Source of the DNA: Sphingomonas taxi
GTDB taxonomy: Bacteria > Pseudomonadota > Alphaproteobacteria > Sphingomonadales > Sphingomonadaceae
Assembly (NCBI RefSeq): GCF_000764535.1
Contig: NZ_CP009571.1
Span: forward strand, 682,001-746,000
Direction of reading: 5' to 3'
Length of the DNA: 64,000 nt
Shown here: positions 18,091 to 26,811 of the stretch, one piece after another
How positions within the stretch are numbered: position 1 is the stretch's first letter
How the letters are laid out: every line of letters begins with the position of its first letter
Notes under the pieces: model-generated
Told to the model about the DNA's origin: nothing
What the model saw: the letters and a program-made list of their open reading frames with translations, nothing else
Databases searched by the model: none
Translations under genes and position numbers: made by a program

Positions 18091-18851
18091 GGCGTGAATT
18101 CGAGTCCGTCGTAGCCAGGTTCGACGCCTGGCGGCAGCGTCGCCATCAACGTCGCATAATCCATACTATGGTCCATATGTATGAAGGCTGACCGCCCCGG
18201 GCGAAGCTGTTCGATCCAGTCGAGCACCGCCGGTACGTCGGGATGCGTCGGGTGCGGCGCATAGCGCAGCGCATCGACGATCCAGACGTCGAGCCCTGTA
18301 TAAAGCGCGCGCATCGCCGGCGTGAGTTCGTGAAAGTCGGTGGCATAGCCGACCACCGCGTCGCCGGCGGAAAACCGCAGTCCGGCCGAGGTGATATGGC
18401 CATGCGGCTGGTCAACCACGTCAATCGTGATGCTGCCGATCGTCAGTCGATCGGGCAGCTCCGCCGCCTGTAGCGTCGGCGGATACCCCTGCCGGCCGGC
18501 GAAGACATAGGTGAACTTTTCGTGCAAGGCCGCCAGCGTCTTCGGTCGGGCGAAGCCTTGCACGGGTCTGCCGAGCGCATGGTAGATCTGGCGGACATCG
18601 TCGATACCGTGACAGTGATCGGCGTGATCGTGCGTCCAGATGATCGCGTCGACCGCCGCGACGTCGGCGGCAAGCAATTGCTCGCGCATGTCGGGCCCGG
18701 TATCGATGAGGATGCGCGTGCCGTCATGCTCGACCAGCAGCGACGCGCGGGTACGCCGGTTGCGTGGTTCGCCGGGGTCGCAGGCGCCCCAGTCGTTGCC
18801 GATCCGCGGCACGCCAGACGAGGTGCCCGAGCCGAGGATACGGACCTTCAC
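18087..18851 (-). CDS. Metallo-beta-lactamase fold hydrolase (PhnP-like)
   Basis: This 254-residue metallo-hydrolase has the PhnP-like N-terminus MKVRILGSGTSSGVPRIG and the metal motif THDHADHCHG. Relatives include phosphoribosyl cyclic phosphodiesterase and tRNase Z-like phosphodiesterases. No phosphonate genes are nearby, so a general phosphodiesterase role is more likely than phosphonate use. In alphaproteobacteria this gene is commonly found right after metG and tatD, as here. It overlaps both neighbours by four bases. Confidence 0.88.
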   Translation of the reverse strand: MKVRILGSGTSSGVPRIGNDWGACDPGEPRNRRTRASLLVEHDGTRILIDTGPDMREQLLAADVAAVDAIIWTHDHADHCHGIDDVRQIYHALGRPVQGFARPKTLAALHEKFTYVFAGRQGYPPTLQAAELPDRLTIGSITIDVVDQPHGHITSAGLRFSAGDAVVGYATDFHELTPAMRALYTGLDVWIVDALRYAPHPTHPDVPAVLDWIEQLRPGRSAFIHMDHSMDYATLMATLPPGVEPGYDGLEFTP

Positions 18852-19627
18852 CGCTGCGCTTTATTGAACAAGGTGAAGAAGTTGTCGGCGGTTCTTGCGG
18901 CCAGCTCTTCAAGTGGCTCGCCGCGCAGCTTGGCAAGAAAGGCGGCCGTATCGGCGACGAAGCCCGGTTCGCCCGGCTTGCCGCGATTAGGCACCGGCGC
19001 GAGGAACGGCGCGTCGGTCTCGATCAGCAAGCGGTCGCTCGGCAGCCGTGCGGCCGTCTCTTGCAGATCGCGCGCGTTCTTGAACGTCACGATCCCCGAA
19101 ATCGAGATATAGAAGCCCAGTTCAAGGGCCCCGTCGGCGAACGCCCCGCTCGCGGTGAAGCAATGGATGACGCCGCTATAGGCCCCCTGCTCCATCTCCT
19201 CGCGCAGGATCGCCAGCGTATCCTCCTCCGCGTCGCGGGTGTGGACGATCAACGGCAATCCCGTCTCGCGACAGGCGGCGATATGCGTGCGGAAGCTCGC
19301 CTGCTGCCGCGCCCGATCGGAATGTTCGTAGTAATAATCCAGTCCCGACTCACCGATCGCGACGACACGCGGATGGGCGGCGCGATCGACCAGCGTGGCG
19401 CGCCCGACATCCGGATAGGCGTCGGCTTCGTTGGGGTGGATGCCGATCGCGGCCCAGACGTCGGGCTCGCGCTCGGCGGTGGCGACCACCGCATCCCATT
19501 CGCTCTCGCGCGTCGAGATGTTGAGCATCGCGCCGACGCCCCTCGCCCGCGCCCGGGCCAGCACCTCGCCCTGCTGCTCGAACACGCCCTTGTAGTTGAG
19601 GTGGCAGTGGCTGTCGGCGAACATCAT
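18848..19627 (-). CDS. tatD: TatD-family metal-dependent hydrolase
   Basis: This is a TatD/YcfH-type hydrolase of 259 residues with a TIM barrel and two-metal site. The motifs FADSHCHL, AIGESGLDYYY, PLIVHTRDAEEDT and IHCFTASG are all present. Family members are 3'-5' exonucleases or D-aminoacyl-tRNA-type hydrolases linked to DNA repair and quality control. There are two adjacent ATGs; the first overlaps the metG stop. It lies in the metG-tatD-MBL operon, so the call is firm although the substrate is not. Confidence 0.92.
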   Translation of the reverse strand: MMFADSHCHLNYKGVFEQQGEVLARARARGVGAMLNISTRESEWDAVVATAEREPDVWAAIGIHPNEADAYPDVGRATLVDRAAHPRVVAIGESGLDYYYEHSDRARQQASFRTHIAACRETGLPLIVHTRDAEEDTLAILREEMEQGAYSGVIHCFTASGAFADGALELGFYISISGIVTFKNARDLQETAARLPSDRLLIETDAPFLAPVPNRGKPGEPGFVADTAAFLAKLRGEPLEELAARTADNFFTLFNKAQR

Positions 19628-21174
19628 TCCGTCACCGGCAGCTCGAGCCGCGGGAAGACCGGCGACGGCGGTGCGATCACGAAGCCGGACGCCGCCTGAC
19701 GCGCATACCAGCCGTCGTCATCGATCGCAGCGTGATCGCGCGCATCGGCGCCGATCTGGTCGAGCACCTTGGCCGCCGCATCCGGCACCACCGGCAGGAT
19801 CGCGATTGCCAGCATGCGGATCGCGCGGACGAGCGTGCCGAGCACGGCATGCATCCGCTCGGGATCGGTCTTGCGCAGCGCCCAAGGCGCCTGCGCATCG
19901 ATATATTGGTTGCAAGCGAAGACACCGCGCATCCACGCCTCGATCCCCTGGCTCAGCATCAGATCGTCGAACGCGGTCTTGAGCCCGGCACAGGCGACGA
20001 CGATCTCCTCGATCAGCATCGCATCGGCGGGATCGCTGCGGCCCGCATCGGGGAACGCACCGCCGAGATTCTTGGCGATGAACGACAAAGTCCGTTGCGC
20101 AAGATTGCCGAAGCTGTTGGCGAGTTCGGCGTTGACCCGCGTCACGATCGCCTCGGCCGAATAGCTGCCGTCCTGCCCGAAGCTGACCTCGCGGAGCAGA
20201 AAATAGCGGACCGCATCGACTCCGAACGCCTGCGTCAGTTCGTCGGGGCTGACGACATTGCCGACCGACTTCGACATCTTCTCGCCGCGATGAAGCACGA
20301 AACCATGCGCGAACACCTGTTTCGGGATCGGCAGGTTCGCCGACATCAGGAACGCCGGCCAGTAGACGGTGTGAAAGCGCGTGATATCCTTACCGATCAG
20401 ATGCAGATCGGCCGGCCAGAAGCGCGCCAGCGCTTCGCTGTCGTCCGGATAGCCGGCACCGGTCAGATAATTGGTCAGCGCATCGACCCAGACGTACATG
20501 ACGTGGCCGGGGCTGTCCGGCACCGGCACGCCCCAGTCGAAGCTGGTCCGCGACACTGACAGGTCGGACAGGCCGCCCTCGACGAAGCGCATCACCTCGT
20601 TGCGGCGCGTCTCCGGGCGAATGAAATCGGGATTGGCCGCATATAGGTCGAGCAGCGGCCGCTGATATTTCGACAGGCGGAAGAACCACGTCTCTTCCGC
20701 GGTCCATTCGACCGGCGTGCCCTGCGGCGAAAGGCGTTGTCCCCCCTCCCCGTCGATCAGCTCCTTCTCGTCGTAAAAGGCTTCGTCGCGAACCGAATAC
20801 CAGCCCTCGTAGCGGTCGAGATATAGGTCGCCGCTGTCGCGCATCGCGCGCCAGATCGCCTGGCTCGCGGCATAATGAGCCGGCTCGACGGTGCGGATGA
20901 AGCGATCGTAGGAAATGTTAAGTGTGTCCGCCATCTCGCTGAAATGGGACGACATTTCGTCGGCGAAAGCGCGCACCTCGACGCCCCGGGTCCGCGCCGT
21001 CTGCGCCATCTTGAGGCCATGTTCGTCGGTGCCGGTCTGAAAGCGGACGTCGCGGCCCGCCTGCCGCTGGAAGCGCGCGATCGCGTCGGCGGCGATCATC
21101 TCATAGGCATGGCCGATATGCGGGCGCCCGTTCGGGTAATGGATCGCGGTGGTGATATAATAAGGATCGGCCAT
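19624..21174 (-). CDS. metG: Methionyl-tRNA synthetase
   Basis: Methionyl-tRNA synthetase charges tRNA-Met. The 516-residue protein is a class I synthetase with the HIGH motif in GRPHIGHAYE and the KMSKS motif in EKMSKSVGNVV. The connective domain lacks the four-cysteine zinc knuckle, placing it in the compact type without zinc, and there is no C-terminal tRNA-binding appendix. The upstream neighbour is holB (41-base gap) and the downstream tatD overlaps its stop. Confidence 0.97.
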   Translation of the reverse strand: MADPYYITTAIHYPNGRPHIGHAYEMIAADAIARFQRQAGRDVRFQTGTDEHGLKMAQTARTRGVEVRAFADEMSSHFSEMADTLNISYDRFIRTVEPAHYAASQAIWRAMRDSGDLYLDRYEGWYSVRDEAFYDEKELIDGEGGQRLSPQGTPVEWTAEETWFFRLSKYQRPLLDLYAANPDFIRPETRRNEVMRFVEGGLSDLSVSRTSFDWGVPVPDSPGHVMYVWVDALTNYLTGAGYPDDSEALARFWPADLHLIGKDITRFHTVYWPAFLMSANLPIPKQVFAHGFVLHRGEKMSKSVGNVVSPDELTQAFGVDAVRYFLLREVSFGQDGSYSAEAIVTRVNAELANSFGNLAQRTLSFIAKNLGGAFPDAGRSDPADAMLIEEIVVACAGLKTAFDDLMLSQGIEAWMRGVFACNQYIDAQAPWALRKTDPERMHAVLGTLVRAIRMLAIAILPVVPDAAAKVLDQIGADARDHAAIDDDGWYARQAASGFVIAPPSPVFPRLELPVTE

Positions 21175-21215
21175 GCCGGGCCTCCTAGTCGATCCTCAGG
21201 GCGAGGTGAAGCGGG

Positions 21216-22190
21216 TCAGCGCAGCGCCGCGACGATCGCCGCCATCTCGAACACCGTCGCCTGCGCATCGAGCGACAGGCCCAGCGCCGCACCGGCGAGA
21301 TCGCGCGCCGCGGCCTGCGCGTCGAGCGCTGTCTTGAGCCGAGCGCCCGACCGGCTCCGCGCCTCGCGCGCGATCATCGCCGGCACGCGATCGAGGAAGG
21401 CTTCGTAGCGCGCGGCATTGCCCTTCCCCGCCAGCGCTTTGGCGAGCGCGGCTCGGCGCGCGTTCATCGGATCGCCATCCTCGGCGATGCCTGCGATCGC
21501 CCGGTCGAGCCCGTCGATATCGAGCCCGGCATAACGCAGAGCACGGCCGGGCGCGCCCTCCCCGGTTCGCACCAGCGCGGCGATCTCATCCGCATCGGCC
21601 TCGGGCAAGGCCTGCCGCAGCGCCTTTGCCATATCGTCGTCGTCGAGCGCGGCGAAGCGCAGCACGCGGCAGCGCGAGCGGATCGTCGGCAGCAGTCGGC
21701 CCGGCGCATGGCTGACGAGCAGGAAGATCGTCCCCGCCGGCGGCTCTTCGAGGTTCTTGAGCAGCGCGTTGGCACCGTTGCGCTCGAGATCGTCGGCGGC
21801 ATCGATGATGACGACGCGGCGCGCGCCCATCGACGGCGTCGTCGCGAACAGCGGCTGGAGACTGCGCACCTGCGCGATCGTGATGCTCCGCGCCAGATCC
21901 TGATCGGGCTTTTCGGGATCCTTGGGCAGCCGCTGCATCACGCGCAGATCGGGGTGGGAGCCGGCATCGACCAGCGCGCGCGTCGGATGCCCCTCCGGCA
22001 CGACCAGCCCCGGCGCCGAGACGCCGGTCGCGCTCGCCTCGGCAAGCATGCGCAGCGCCGCGGCCTGCGCGAAGCGCGCCTTGCCGACGCCCTCCGGCCC
22101 GACCAGCAGCCAGGCGTGATGCAGGGCGCCGCCGCGCAGCGCCGCGACGAATGCGGTGTGCGCGTCGGCGTTGCCGAACAATTCGGTCAC
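21216..22190 (-). CDS. holB: DNA polymerase III delta-prime subunit
   Basis: This is the delta-prime subunit of the clamp loader, 324 residues with an AAA+ fold. The N-terminal HHAWLLVGPEGVGKARFAQ is the P-loop region. VVIIDAADDLERNGANALLKNLEEPP is the characteristic sensor and SRC-proximal region, followed by SHAPGRLLPTIRSRC. It starts 10 bases after the carboxypeptidase gene. In many alphaproteobacteria a thymidylate kinase gene sits just before holB; there is none here. Confidence 0.94.
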   Translation of the reverse strand: MTELFGNADAHTAFVAALRGGALHHAWLLVGPEGVGKARFAQAAALRMLAEASATGVSAPGLVVPEGHPTRALVDAGSHPDLRVMQRLPKDPEKPDQDLARSITIAQVRSLQPLFATTPSMGARRVVIIDAADDLERNGANALLKNLEEPPAGTIFLLVSHAPGRLLPTIRSRCRVLRFAALDDDDMAKALRQALPEADADEIAALVRTGEGAPGRALRYAGLDIDGLDRAIAGIAEDGDPMNARRAALAKALAGKGNAARYEAFLDRVPAMIAREARSRSGARLKTALDAQAAARDLAGAALGLSLDAQATVFEMAAIVAALR

Positions 22191-22200
22191 GGCCGCGGCA

Positions 22201-23367
22201 TCAGCCGAAGAGCGAGGTCAGTCCCGCCCAGGCGCGACCGAAGAAGCCGGCCTCGCCGATATCCTTGTCGGCGACCAGCGGCAGCCGCTGTTCGGGCAGG
22301 TCGGGCGCCTTGACGACGAGATCGGCGATATGCTGGCCGGCCTTGATCGGGGCGCGGATCGGCCCATCGTAGACGACCTTGGCGCTCATCTGCGGCACCG
22401 CACCCGCCGGCACGGTGACGGTGAGCTGCCGCGGCGCGACGAGGCCGACGCTGCTCGCGCTGCCCATCTGCACCTCGGCGGTCGACACCTGCTTGCCCGC
22501 GGCGACGACCGGCTTGGCCTGCCAGGCGCGGAAGCCCCATTCCATGAAGCGCACCGATTCCTCGGCGCGGCCGTTCGACGAGGTCAGCCCGGCGACGACC
22601 ATCACCAGCCGCCGGCCATTCTGCTCCGCCGAACCGGTGAAGCCGAAACCCGCCTCCTCGGTATGGCCGGTCTTGAGCCCGTCGGCGCCGGCGACGCGGC
22701 CGAGCAGCGGATCGCGATTGGCCTGGGTGATGTCGGCACCGGCGCCGAGCGTCTTGCCCCAGGTGAAGCTGCGCAGCGAATAGAAGCGCTTGTAGAGATC
22801 CGGGAAGTCCTTGATCGTCGCGCTGGCGAGATGCGCGAGATCCTTGGCGGTGACATAGGTCACGCCATTGTCGGGCCAGCCGTTCGACGTGCCGAAATGG
22901 CTGTTGGTCAGGCCGAGCTTCTTCGCCTGATCGTTCATCCGGTCGGTGAAGGTCTGTTCGGTCCCCGAAATGCCCTCGGCGAGCACGACGCAGGCATCGT
23001 TGCCCGAGAGCGTGACGATGCCCTTGAGCAGATTCTCGACGCTGACGTTCTCGCCGGTCGACAGGAACATCGTCGAGCCCGCCTGCGGCCCGTGCCAGCG
23101 CTGCCACGTCTCGGGCCGGACCTGAAACGTCTGGCCGAGCTTCAACTCGCCCTTTTTGATCATGTCGAAAGCGACGTAAACAGTCATCATCTTCGCCATC
23201 GACGCCGGCGGCATGCGGCGGTCGGCATCGCGCTGATAGAGCACCGCGCCCGACGACAGGTCTTCCATATAGGCGATCGGCGCGGTCCCCTGAAACTGGG
23301 GCGCGGCGGCGACCGACGGGACGGCGGCGGCGACGATCGCGAGGGGGGCGGCGAGCAGCTTGTTCAT
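22201..23367 (-). CDS. D-alanyl-D-alanine carboxypeptidase (PBP5/6 type)
   Basis: This periplasmic low-molecular-weight penicillin-binding protein trims the terminal D-Ala of peptidoglycan stem peptides. From the ATG at 23367 it has 388 residues, begins with a signal peptide (MNKLLAAPLAIVAAA, cleavage after VAAA), and carries the catalytic triad motifs: Ser56 in SMAK, SGN, and KTG in GLKTGHTEE. The frame extends 16 codons upstream, but that would bury the signal peptide, so 23367 is chosen. A C-terminal PBP5-type beta domain follows. It probably sits in one transcript with the lytic transglycosylase and holB. Confidence 0.94.
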   Translation of the reverse strand: MNKLLAAPLAIVAAAVPSVAAAPQFQGTAPIAYMEDLSSGAVLYQRDADRRMPPASMAKMMTVYVAFDMIKKGELKLGQTFQVRPETWQRWHGPQAGSTMFLSTGENVSVENLLKGIVTLSGNDACVVLAEGISGTEQTFTDRMNDQAKKLGLTNSHFGTSNGWPDNGVTYVTAKDLAHLASATIKDFPDLYKRFYSLRSFTWGKTLGAGADITQANRDPLLGRVAGADGLKTGHTEEAGFGFTGSAEQNGRRLVMVVAGLTSSNGRAEESVRFMEWGFRAWQAKPVVAAGKQVSTAEVQMGSASSVGLVAPRQLTVTVPAGAVPQMSAKVVYDGPIRAPIKAGQHIADLVVKAPDLPEQRLPLVADKDIGEAGFFGRAWAGLTSLFG

Positions 23368-23435
23368 GACGGCGATGGGGCTTTCCGGGAGATTAAGCGG
23401 GAATGATGCTGGCATAGCGCCGCGCGCGGGCGGCG

Positions 23436-24479
23436 TCAGCCCTCAACCGCATCGGCGAGCAGGCCCACCGATAGCGCGTAGAAGTTCGAGCAATTGTAAT
23501 CGAGGATCACCCGATAATTGCCGGTGAGCAGATAGGCGGTCGCACCGGGACCGTCGGGCTCGATCAGCGTCGCCTGCACGCTGTCGGCGGGCCATCCCCT
23601 GCCCTGCGGCACGACGCCCAGCGCGCGCCACTCCGCCATCGTCCGCCAGCGGCTGTGCCGTTCGAACACGCGTGGGCAGCGCGGCGACACGAGCCGGCTG
23701 GTCAGGCCGCTACGGTCGAGCCCCGCCGGAACGCTGACCGCAAGACCCCATGGCTGACCGGGACGCCAGCCGGCGTTGGCGAAGTAGTTGCCGATCGAGG
23801 CCAATGTATCGGCCGGGCTGGTCCAGATATCCGCCCGTCCGTCGCCATCGCCGTCGCGGGCGAGGCGGAGATAGACCGAGGGCAGGAACTGCGGATTGCC
23901 CGTCGCGCCCGCCCAGCTGCCCTTCAACTGCTCGCGCGGAATGCCGCGGTCGAGGATCTTGAGACCGGCGATGAACTCGCCTGCGAACAGGCTGCGCCGC
24001 CGCCCCTCATAGGCGAGGCTGGCGAGGCTGCGCAGCAAATCGAAATTGCCAGTATAGGCACCGTAATTGGTCTCATGGCCCCAGATCGCGACCATGATCG
24101 ATTCGGGGACGCCCGTCTCGCGCTCGACGCGCGCCAGTCGCACCCGCTGCGCCTGATAAGTGGTACGGCCGCGGCCGATCCGCGCGGCGTCGACATGGCT
24201 CGCCTTATACGGCGCGAACGGCGGCGTCGCGGTGCTGCCCGGATTGCCCGGCTGGGCGCGATCGAGCTGGATGGTGCGGTCGCTAAGCGTGAGCGTCGGG
24301 AAGACGGCATCGACCGTCCGCTGCGTCACGCCCTCGGCCAGCGCCTGCCGGCGAAGCTCTTGCAGATAGGTCTGGAACCCGGCTTCGTCCTGCGCCGCGA
24401 CCGGCGCGGCGCCGCCGAGCGCCAAGGTTGTTGCCATTACGCCGGTCGTCAGCGCGCGTCGCAGTCGTTGCCCCCACAT
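23436..24479 (-). CDS. mltB: MltB-family lytic murein transglycosylase
   Basis: This is a soluble periplasmic lytic transglycosylase, 347 residues, that cleaves glycan strands with 1,6-anhydro ring formation. A signal peptide (cleavage near APVAAQ) is followed by the SLT-like domain, with catalytic Glu in IWGHETNYG and the ATGNPQFLPSVYL substrate loop. The C-terminus NYRVILDYNCSNFYALSVG is typical of the family. No lipobox is seen, so unlike E. coli MltB it is not a lipoprotein. It is the first gene of the minus-strand run; tRNA-Ser lies 95 bases upstream on the other strand. Confidence 0.92.
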   Translation of the reverse strand: MWGQRLRRALTTGVMATTLALGGAAPVAAQDEAGFQTYLQELRRQALAEGVTQRTVDAVFPTLTLSDRTIQLDRAQPGNPGSTATPPFAPYKASHVDAARIGRGRTTYQAQRVRLARVERETGVPESIMVAIWGHETNYGAYTGNFDLLRSLASLAYEGRRRSLFAGEFIAGLKILDRGIPREQLKGSWAGATGNPQFLPSVYLRLARDGDGDGRADIWTSPADTLASIGNYFANAGWRPGQPWGLAVSVPAGLDRSGLTSRLVSPRCPRVFERHSRWRTMAEWRALGVVPQGRGWPADSVQATLIEPDGPGATAYLLTGNYRVILDYNCSNFYALSVGLLADAVEG

Positions 24480-24574
24480 GCCGGCCGTGGTGCCACAGCG
24501 GGCGGGTGGCGTGAACCTCTTATCGTCGCAGGGGTTGCACGGGCAGCCGCGGTGCGACTATCCGGGGTCACCAC

Positions 24575-24664
24575 GGAGGGATGGCCGAGTGGTTTAAGGC
24601 AGCGGTCTTGAAAACCGCCGTAGGTGGAAGCCTACCGTGGGTTCGAATCCCACTCCCTCCGCCA
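24575..24664 (+). tRNA. tRNA-Ser (anticodon TGA)
   Basis: This is a 90-base tRNA with acceptor pairing GGAGGGA/TCCCTCC, an anticodon TGA at 24609-24611, a long variable arm typical of serine tRNA, the TTCGAATCC T-loop and an encoded CCA end. It reads UCN codons, mainly UCA. The LysR-cupin cassette begins just downstream, and I see no duplicated tRNA end marking an integration. Confidence 0.97.
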
Positions 24665-24693
24665 TTATCGACGCCGGCTCGGCACGCCGCCAT

Positions 24694-25593
24694 TCAATGT
24701 TCGCTCAAGGTATTCGGCAGCGTCTCGCGCAACGCCTCCTTGATGATGAGCGCAAGACGATCTGTCACCGGGTCCGCCTCCTTGGCGGAGCGGAGCAGCA
24801 CAAGGTCGAGCGAAGGCAAACTGGGTAGACGGTGGACGGCAGGATCGAGGATGCACACTGAGGCGGGGCGGCCAATATGCGTACGCAGCGCGATTCCTAA
24901 TCCTGCCGCGGTTGCCGCCCACATGCCAGCAAGACTTGGGCTGACGAACGCGAGCCGCCAAGCGATGCCGTGCCGGTCCAAATGTTCGCATGCGATCGCA
25001 CGCAGCGTGCACGGCGTGTGTAGAGCAACGATCGGAAGAGGCTGATCGTGGTCGATAGGCCAATGCGTGTCGTGACGGGCGCTTCCGAGCCAACGTAAAG
25101 GTACGGCGGCAATTCGTTCGCCATATGGTATGCCCCGGCTGTCCCAAGCAAGTGCGAGGTCGAGCTGGTTCGATGCGATCTTTTCAGTCAGTTCGCTGTT
25201 ACGTGCGATGCGGCCCTCAATTCTGACCTTCGGATGCGCGCGGGCAAACCGGCCGAGCACTTGTGGGAGGACCGCCTCACCAAAATCTTCCTGAAGACCG
25301 AGACGAACCCAGCCTTCCAGTTCCATGCCGCGCACGGCCGCGACCGCTTCGTCATTGAGGTGAATCAACCGCCTTGCGTGGGTAAGCAGGATTTCACCGT
25401 TCTCCGTAAGCGAGAGACCGCGCCCGGAACGGCGCAACAAGGGCACCCCTGCCTGTGCCTCCAGCTTCTTGAGATGCGCGCTCACGGCAGATGTAGACCG
25501 TCCCAGCCGATGTGCGGCTCGAACGAACGAGCCAGCGTCCATACCGACGACGAAAGTGCGAAGAGCATCCATGTCCAGATTAGTCAGGCGCAT
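24694..25593 (-). CDS. LysR-family transcriptional regulator
   Basis: This 299-residue LysR regulator has an N-terminal winged helix-turn-helix (MDALRTFVVGMDAGSFVRAA then STSAVSAHLKKLE) and a substrate-binding domain. An upstream TTG is in frame, but the ATG at 25593 is the natural start. It is transcribed divergently from the leader ORF, cupin and DUF4865 genes, so it most likely controls them. The codon and base use look less GC-rich than the neighbouring housekeeping genes. Confidence 0.92.
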   Translation of the reverse strand: MRLTNLDMDALRTFVVGMDAGSFVRAAHRLGRSTSAVSAHLKKLEAQAGVPLLRRSGRGLSLTENGEILLTHARRLIHLNDEAVAAVRGMELEGWVRLGLQEDFGEAVLPQVLGRFARAHPKVRIEGRIARNSELTEKIASNQLDLALAWDSRGIPYGERIAAVPLRWLGSARHDTHWPIDHDQPLPIVALHTPCTLRAIACEHLDRHGIAWRLAFVSPSLAGMWAATAAGLGIALRTHIGRPASVCILDPAVHRLPSLPSLDLVLLRSAKEADPVTDRLALIIKEALRETLPNTLSEH

Positions 25594-25595
25594 CA

Positions 25596-25628
25596 ACGAT
25601 CCCGAATCTCAGGATTGACGATCCCGAA
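25596..25628. promoter_or_regulatory. Direct repeat in the LysR/cupin divergent promoter
   Basis: The 11-mer ACGATCCCGAA occurs at 25596-25606 and again at 25618-25628, a spacing of 22 bases or two helical turns. It lies at the LysR start codon, about 70 bases before the leader ORF. This position fits an operator for the divergent LysR protein. The function is inferred only from position. Confidence 0.5.
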
Positions 25629-25695
25629 CTTTCCGATTTTCAGAACGACGCTGATACCGCACGCTGCATGTGTCAACAGATGCAAGGAGCGCACC

Positions 25696-25773
25696 GTGCT
25701 TTCCACCCAATACGTCCTGCTAACCCATGGCGGTGTTCGGGCAGCCCCTGCTGAAAGCGATGCAGCGCGATGA
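25696..25773 (+). CDS. Small leader ORF (25 aa) coupled to the cupin gene
   Basis: A GTG-initiated frame of 25 codons has an excellent AAGGAG six bases upstream, at 25684-25689. Its TGA overlaps the ATG of the cupin gene by four bases. The product begins VLSTQYVLLTHGGVR and matches nothing I recognise. The strong start signal and exact overlap suggest that it is translated, either to couple cupin translation or as the remnant of a larger gene. A true upstream gene in this position may have been truncated. Confidence 0.5.
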   Translation: MLSTQYVLLTHGGVRAAPAESDAAR

Positions 25774-26201
25774 GCAATCCTTTCGACATGGACGCCGCCT
25801 GTCCGTCGGCCATGACCGTCTGGCAGGCCGGAAAGGGCATCGTCGCTGCGCCGGCAGGTGTTTCAAGCAACCTTTTCCTTGTCCAGATGATCCTGTCGAG
25901 CCGGACCGAGGGCGAGATGACCGCAATGCGCGCATTCCTCGACCCCGGCGTGATCACCCATTGGCACAGCCATCCGCGGGGACAGCTTCTCTTCGTATTG
26001 GACGGCGTCGGGATGGTTCAGCGCGAAAGCGGCAAGGTGATCGAGGTTCGCACGGGGGACAGCATCTGGTTCGCGCCGGATGAAGTGCACTGGCATGGCG
26101 CTGCCCCTGCAAGCCCGTTCGGCTATCTCAGCGTGCAACCGGTGAAAGATGGAACAGCGGTTCATTGGTATGGCAAAGTCGAACGGGAGAAGCAGCCGTG
26201 A
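25770..26201 (+). CDS. Cupin-domain protein
   Basis: This is a single-domain cupin of 143 residues. The metal-binding motif 1 is visible as HWHSHPRGQLLFVLDGVG, and the second as DEVHWHGA. Cupins of this size include decarboxylases, isomerases and sensor-like sugar or quinone binders; the substrate here is unknown. It is flanked by the coupled leader ORF and by DUF4865, which overlaps its stop (GTGA). LysR-cupin-DUF4865 neighbourhoods recur in proteobacteria (from memory). Confidence 0.85.
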   Translation: MSNPFDMDAACPSAMTVWQAGKGIVAAPAGVSSNLFLVQMILSSRTEGEMTAMRAFLDPGVITHWHSHPRGQLLFVLDGVGMVQRESGKVIEVRTGDSIWFAPDEVHWHGAAPASPFGYLSVQPVKDGTAVHWYGKVEREKQP

Positions 26202-26764
26202 TCGCGATGCAATATGGTTTCACCCTGCCCGCCGACTACGACATGGCGATCATCGACGAGAGGATCCGGACGAAAGGACCGCTGCTCGACGGTTTCCCGC
26301 ATTTACGCTTCAAAGCCTATCTTTCCGCGCGCAAAAACGACGCCGGCTTTACCAGCGTCGAAAATCTCTATGCGCCCTTTTACCTTTGGGATGCCCCTGA
26401 GGGGATCGACGGCTTCCTATCCGGGCCGGGCTTTGCGACGCTCAGCCGAGACTTCGGCTGGCCGGCGGTGCGGACATGGATAGTTTGGCATGCGGAAATC
26501 GGACCGGAAATCAAAAGCGCCCGATACGCTAGCCAACGCATCACAACGATCAGCGCCTATTCCGATCTGGCCGCACAACGCGAAACTGCGTCCGCCAGCG
26601 TTCACTCTGCCGTGCAGAACGGCGCGCTCGCCAGCGTAGTCGGCTTCGATCCGTCCTGTTGGACACAAGTTAAATTTGACCTTTGGCGCAATCCCCCAGC
26701 ACAGCCGCAGCCAGACACTCAGATGTATGCCGTGGGACACGTTTCACTGCCAACAGAGAAATGA
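26198..26764 (+). CDS. DUF4865-family protein
   Basis: This 188-residue protein starts with a GTG inside the cupin stop and reads MIAMQYGFTLPADYDMAIID. It matches the DUF4865 family as I recall it, a family with no established function. The FKAYLSARK and NLYAPFYLWD segments are its hallmarks. There is no signal peptide or membrane helix. It is the last gene of the cassette, followed by a 14-base-stem hairpin. Confidence 0.8.
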   Translation: MIAMQYGFTLPADYDMAIIDERIRTKGPLLDGFPHLRFKAYLSARKNDAGFTSVENLYAPFYLWDAPEGIDGFLSGPGFATLSRDFGWPAVRTWIVWHAEIGPEIKSARYASQRITTISAYSDLAAQRETASASVHSAVQNGALASVVGFDPSCWTQVKFDLWRNPPAQPQPDTQMYAVGHVSLPTEK

Positions 26765-26768
26765 CGGT

Positions 26769-26808
26769 AGCAATGCCCCTCCAGCCGTCAGGCCGGAGGG
26801 GCATTGCT
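26769..26808. terminator. Convergent-gene terminator hairpin
   Basis: AGCAATGCCCCTCC at 26769-26782 pairs perfectly with GGAGGGGCATTGCT at 26795-26808. The 14-base stem lies between the stops of the convergent DUF4865 and S9 peptidase genes. There is no T-run, but it can act for both strands. Confidence 0.65.
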
Positions 26809-26811
26809 GGA

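Noticed and set aside
24575..24664. Integration site at tRNA-Ser for the LysR-cupin cassette
   Set aside because: No duplicated tRNA end or integrase was found, so only proximity supports it.
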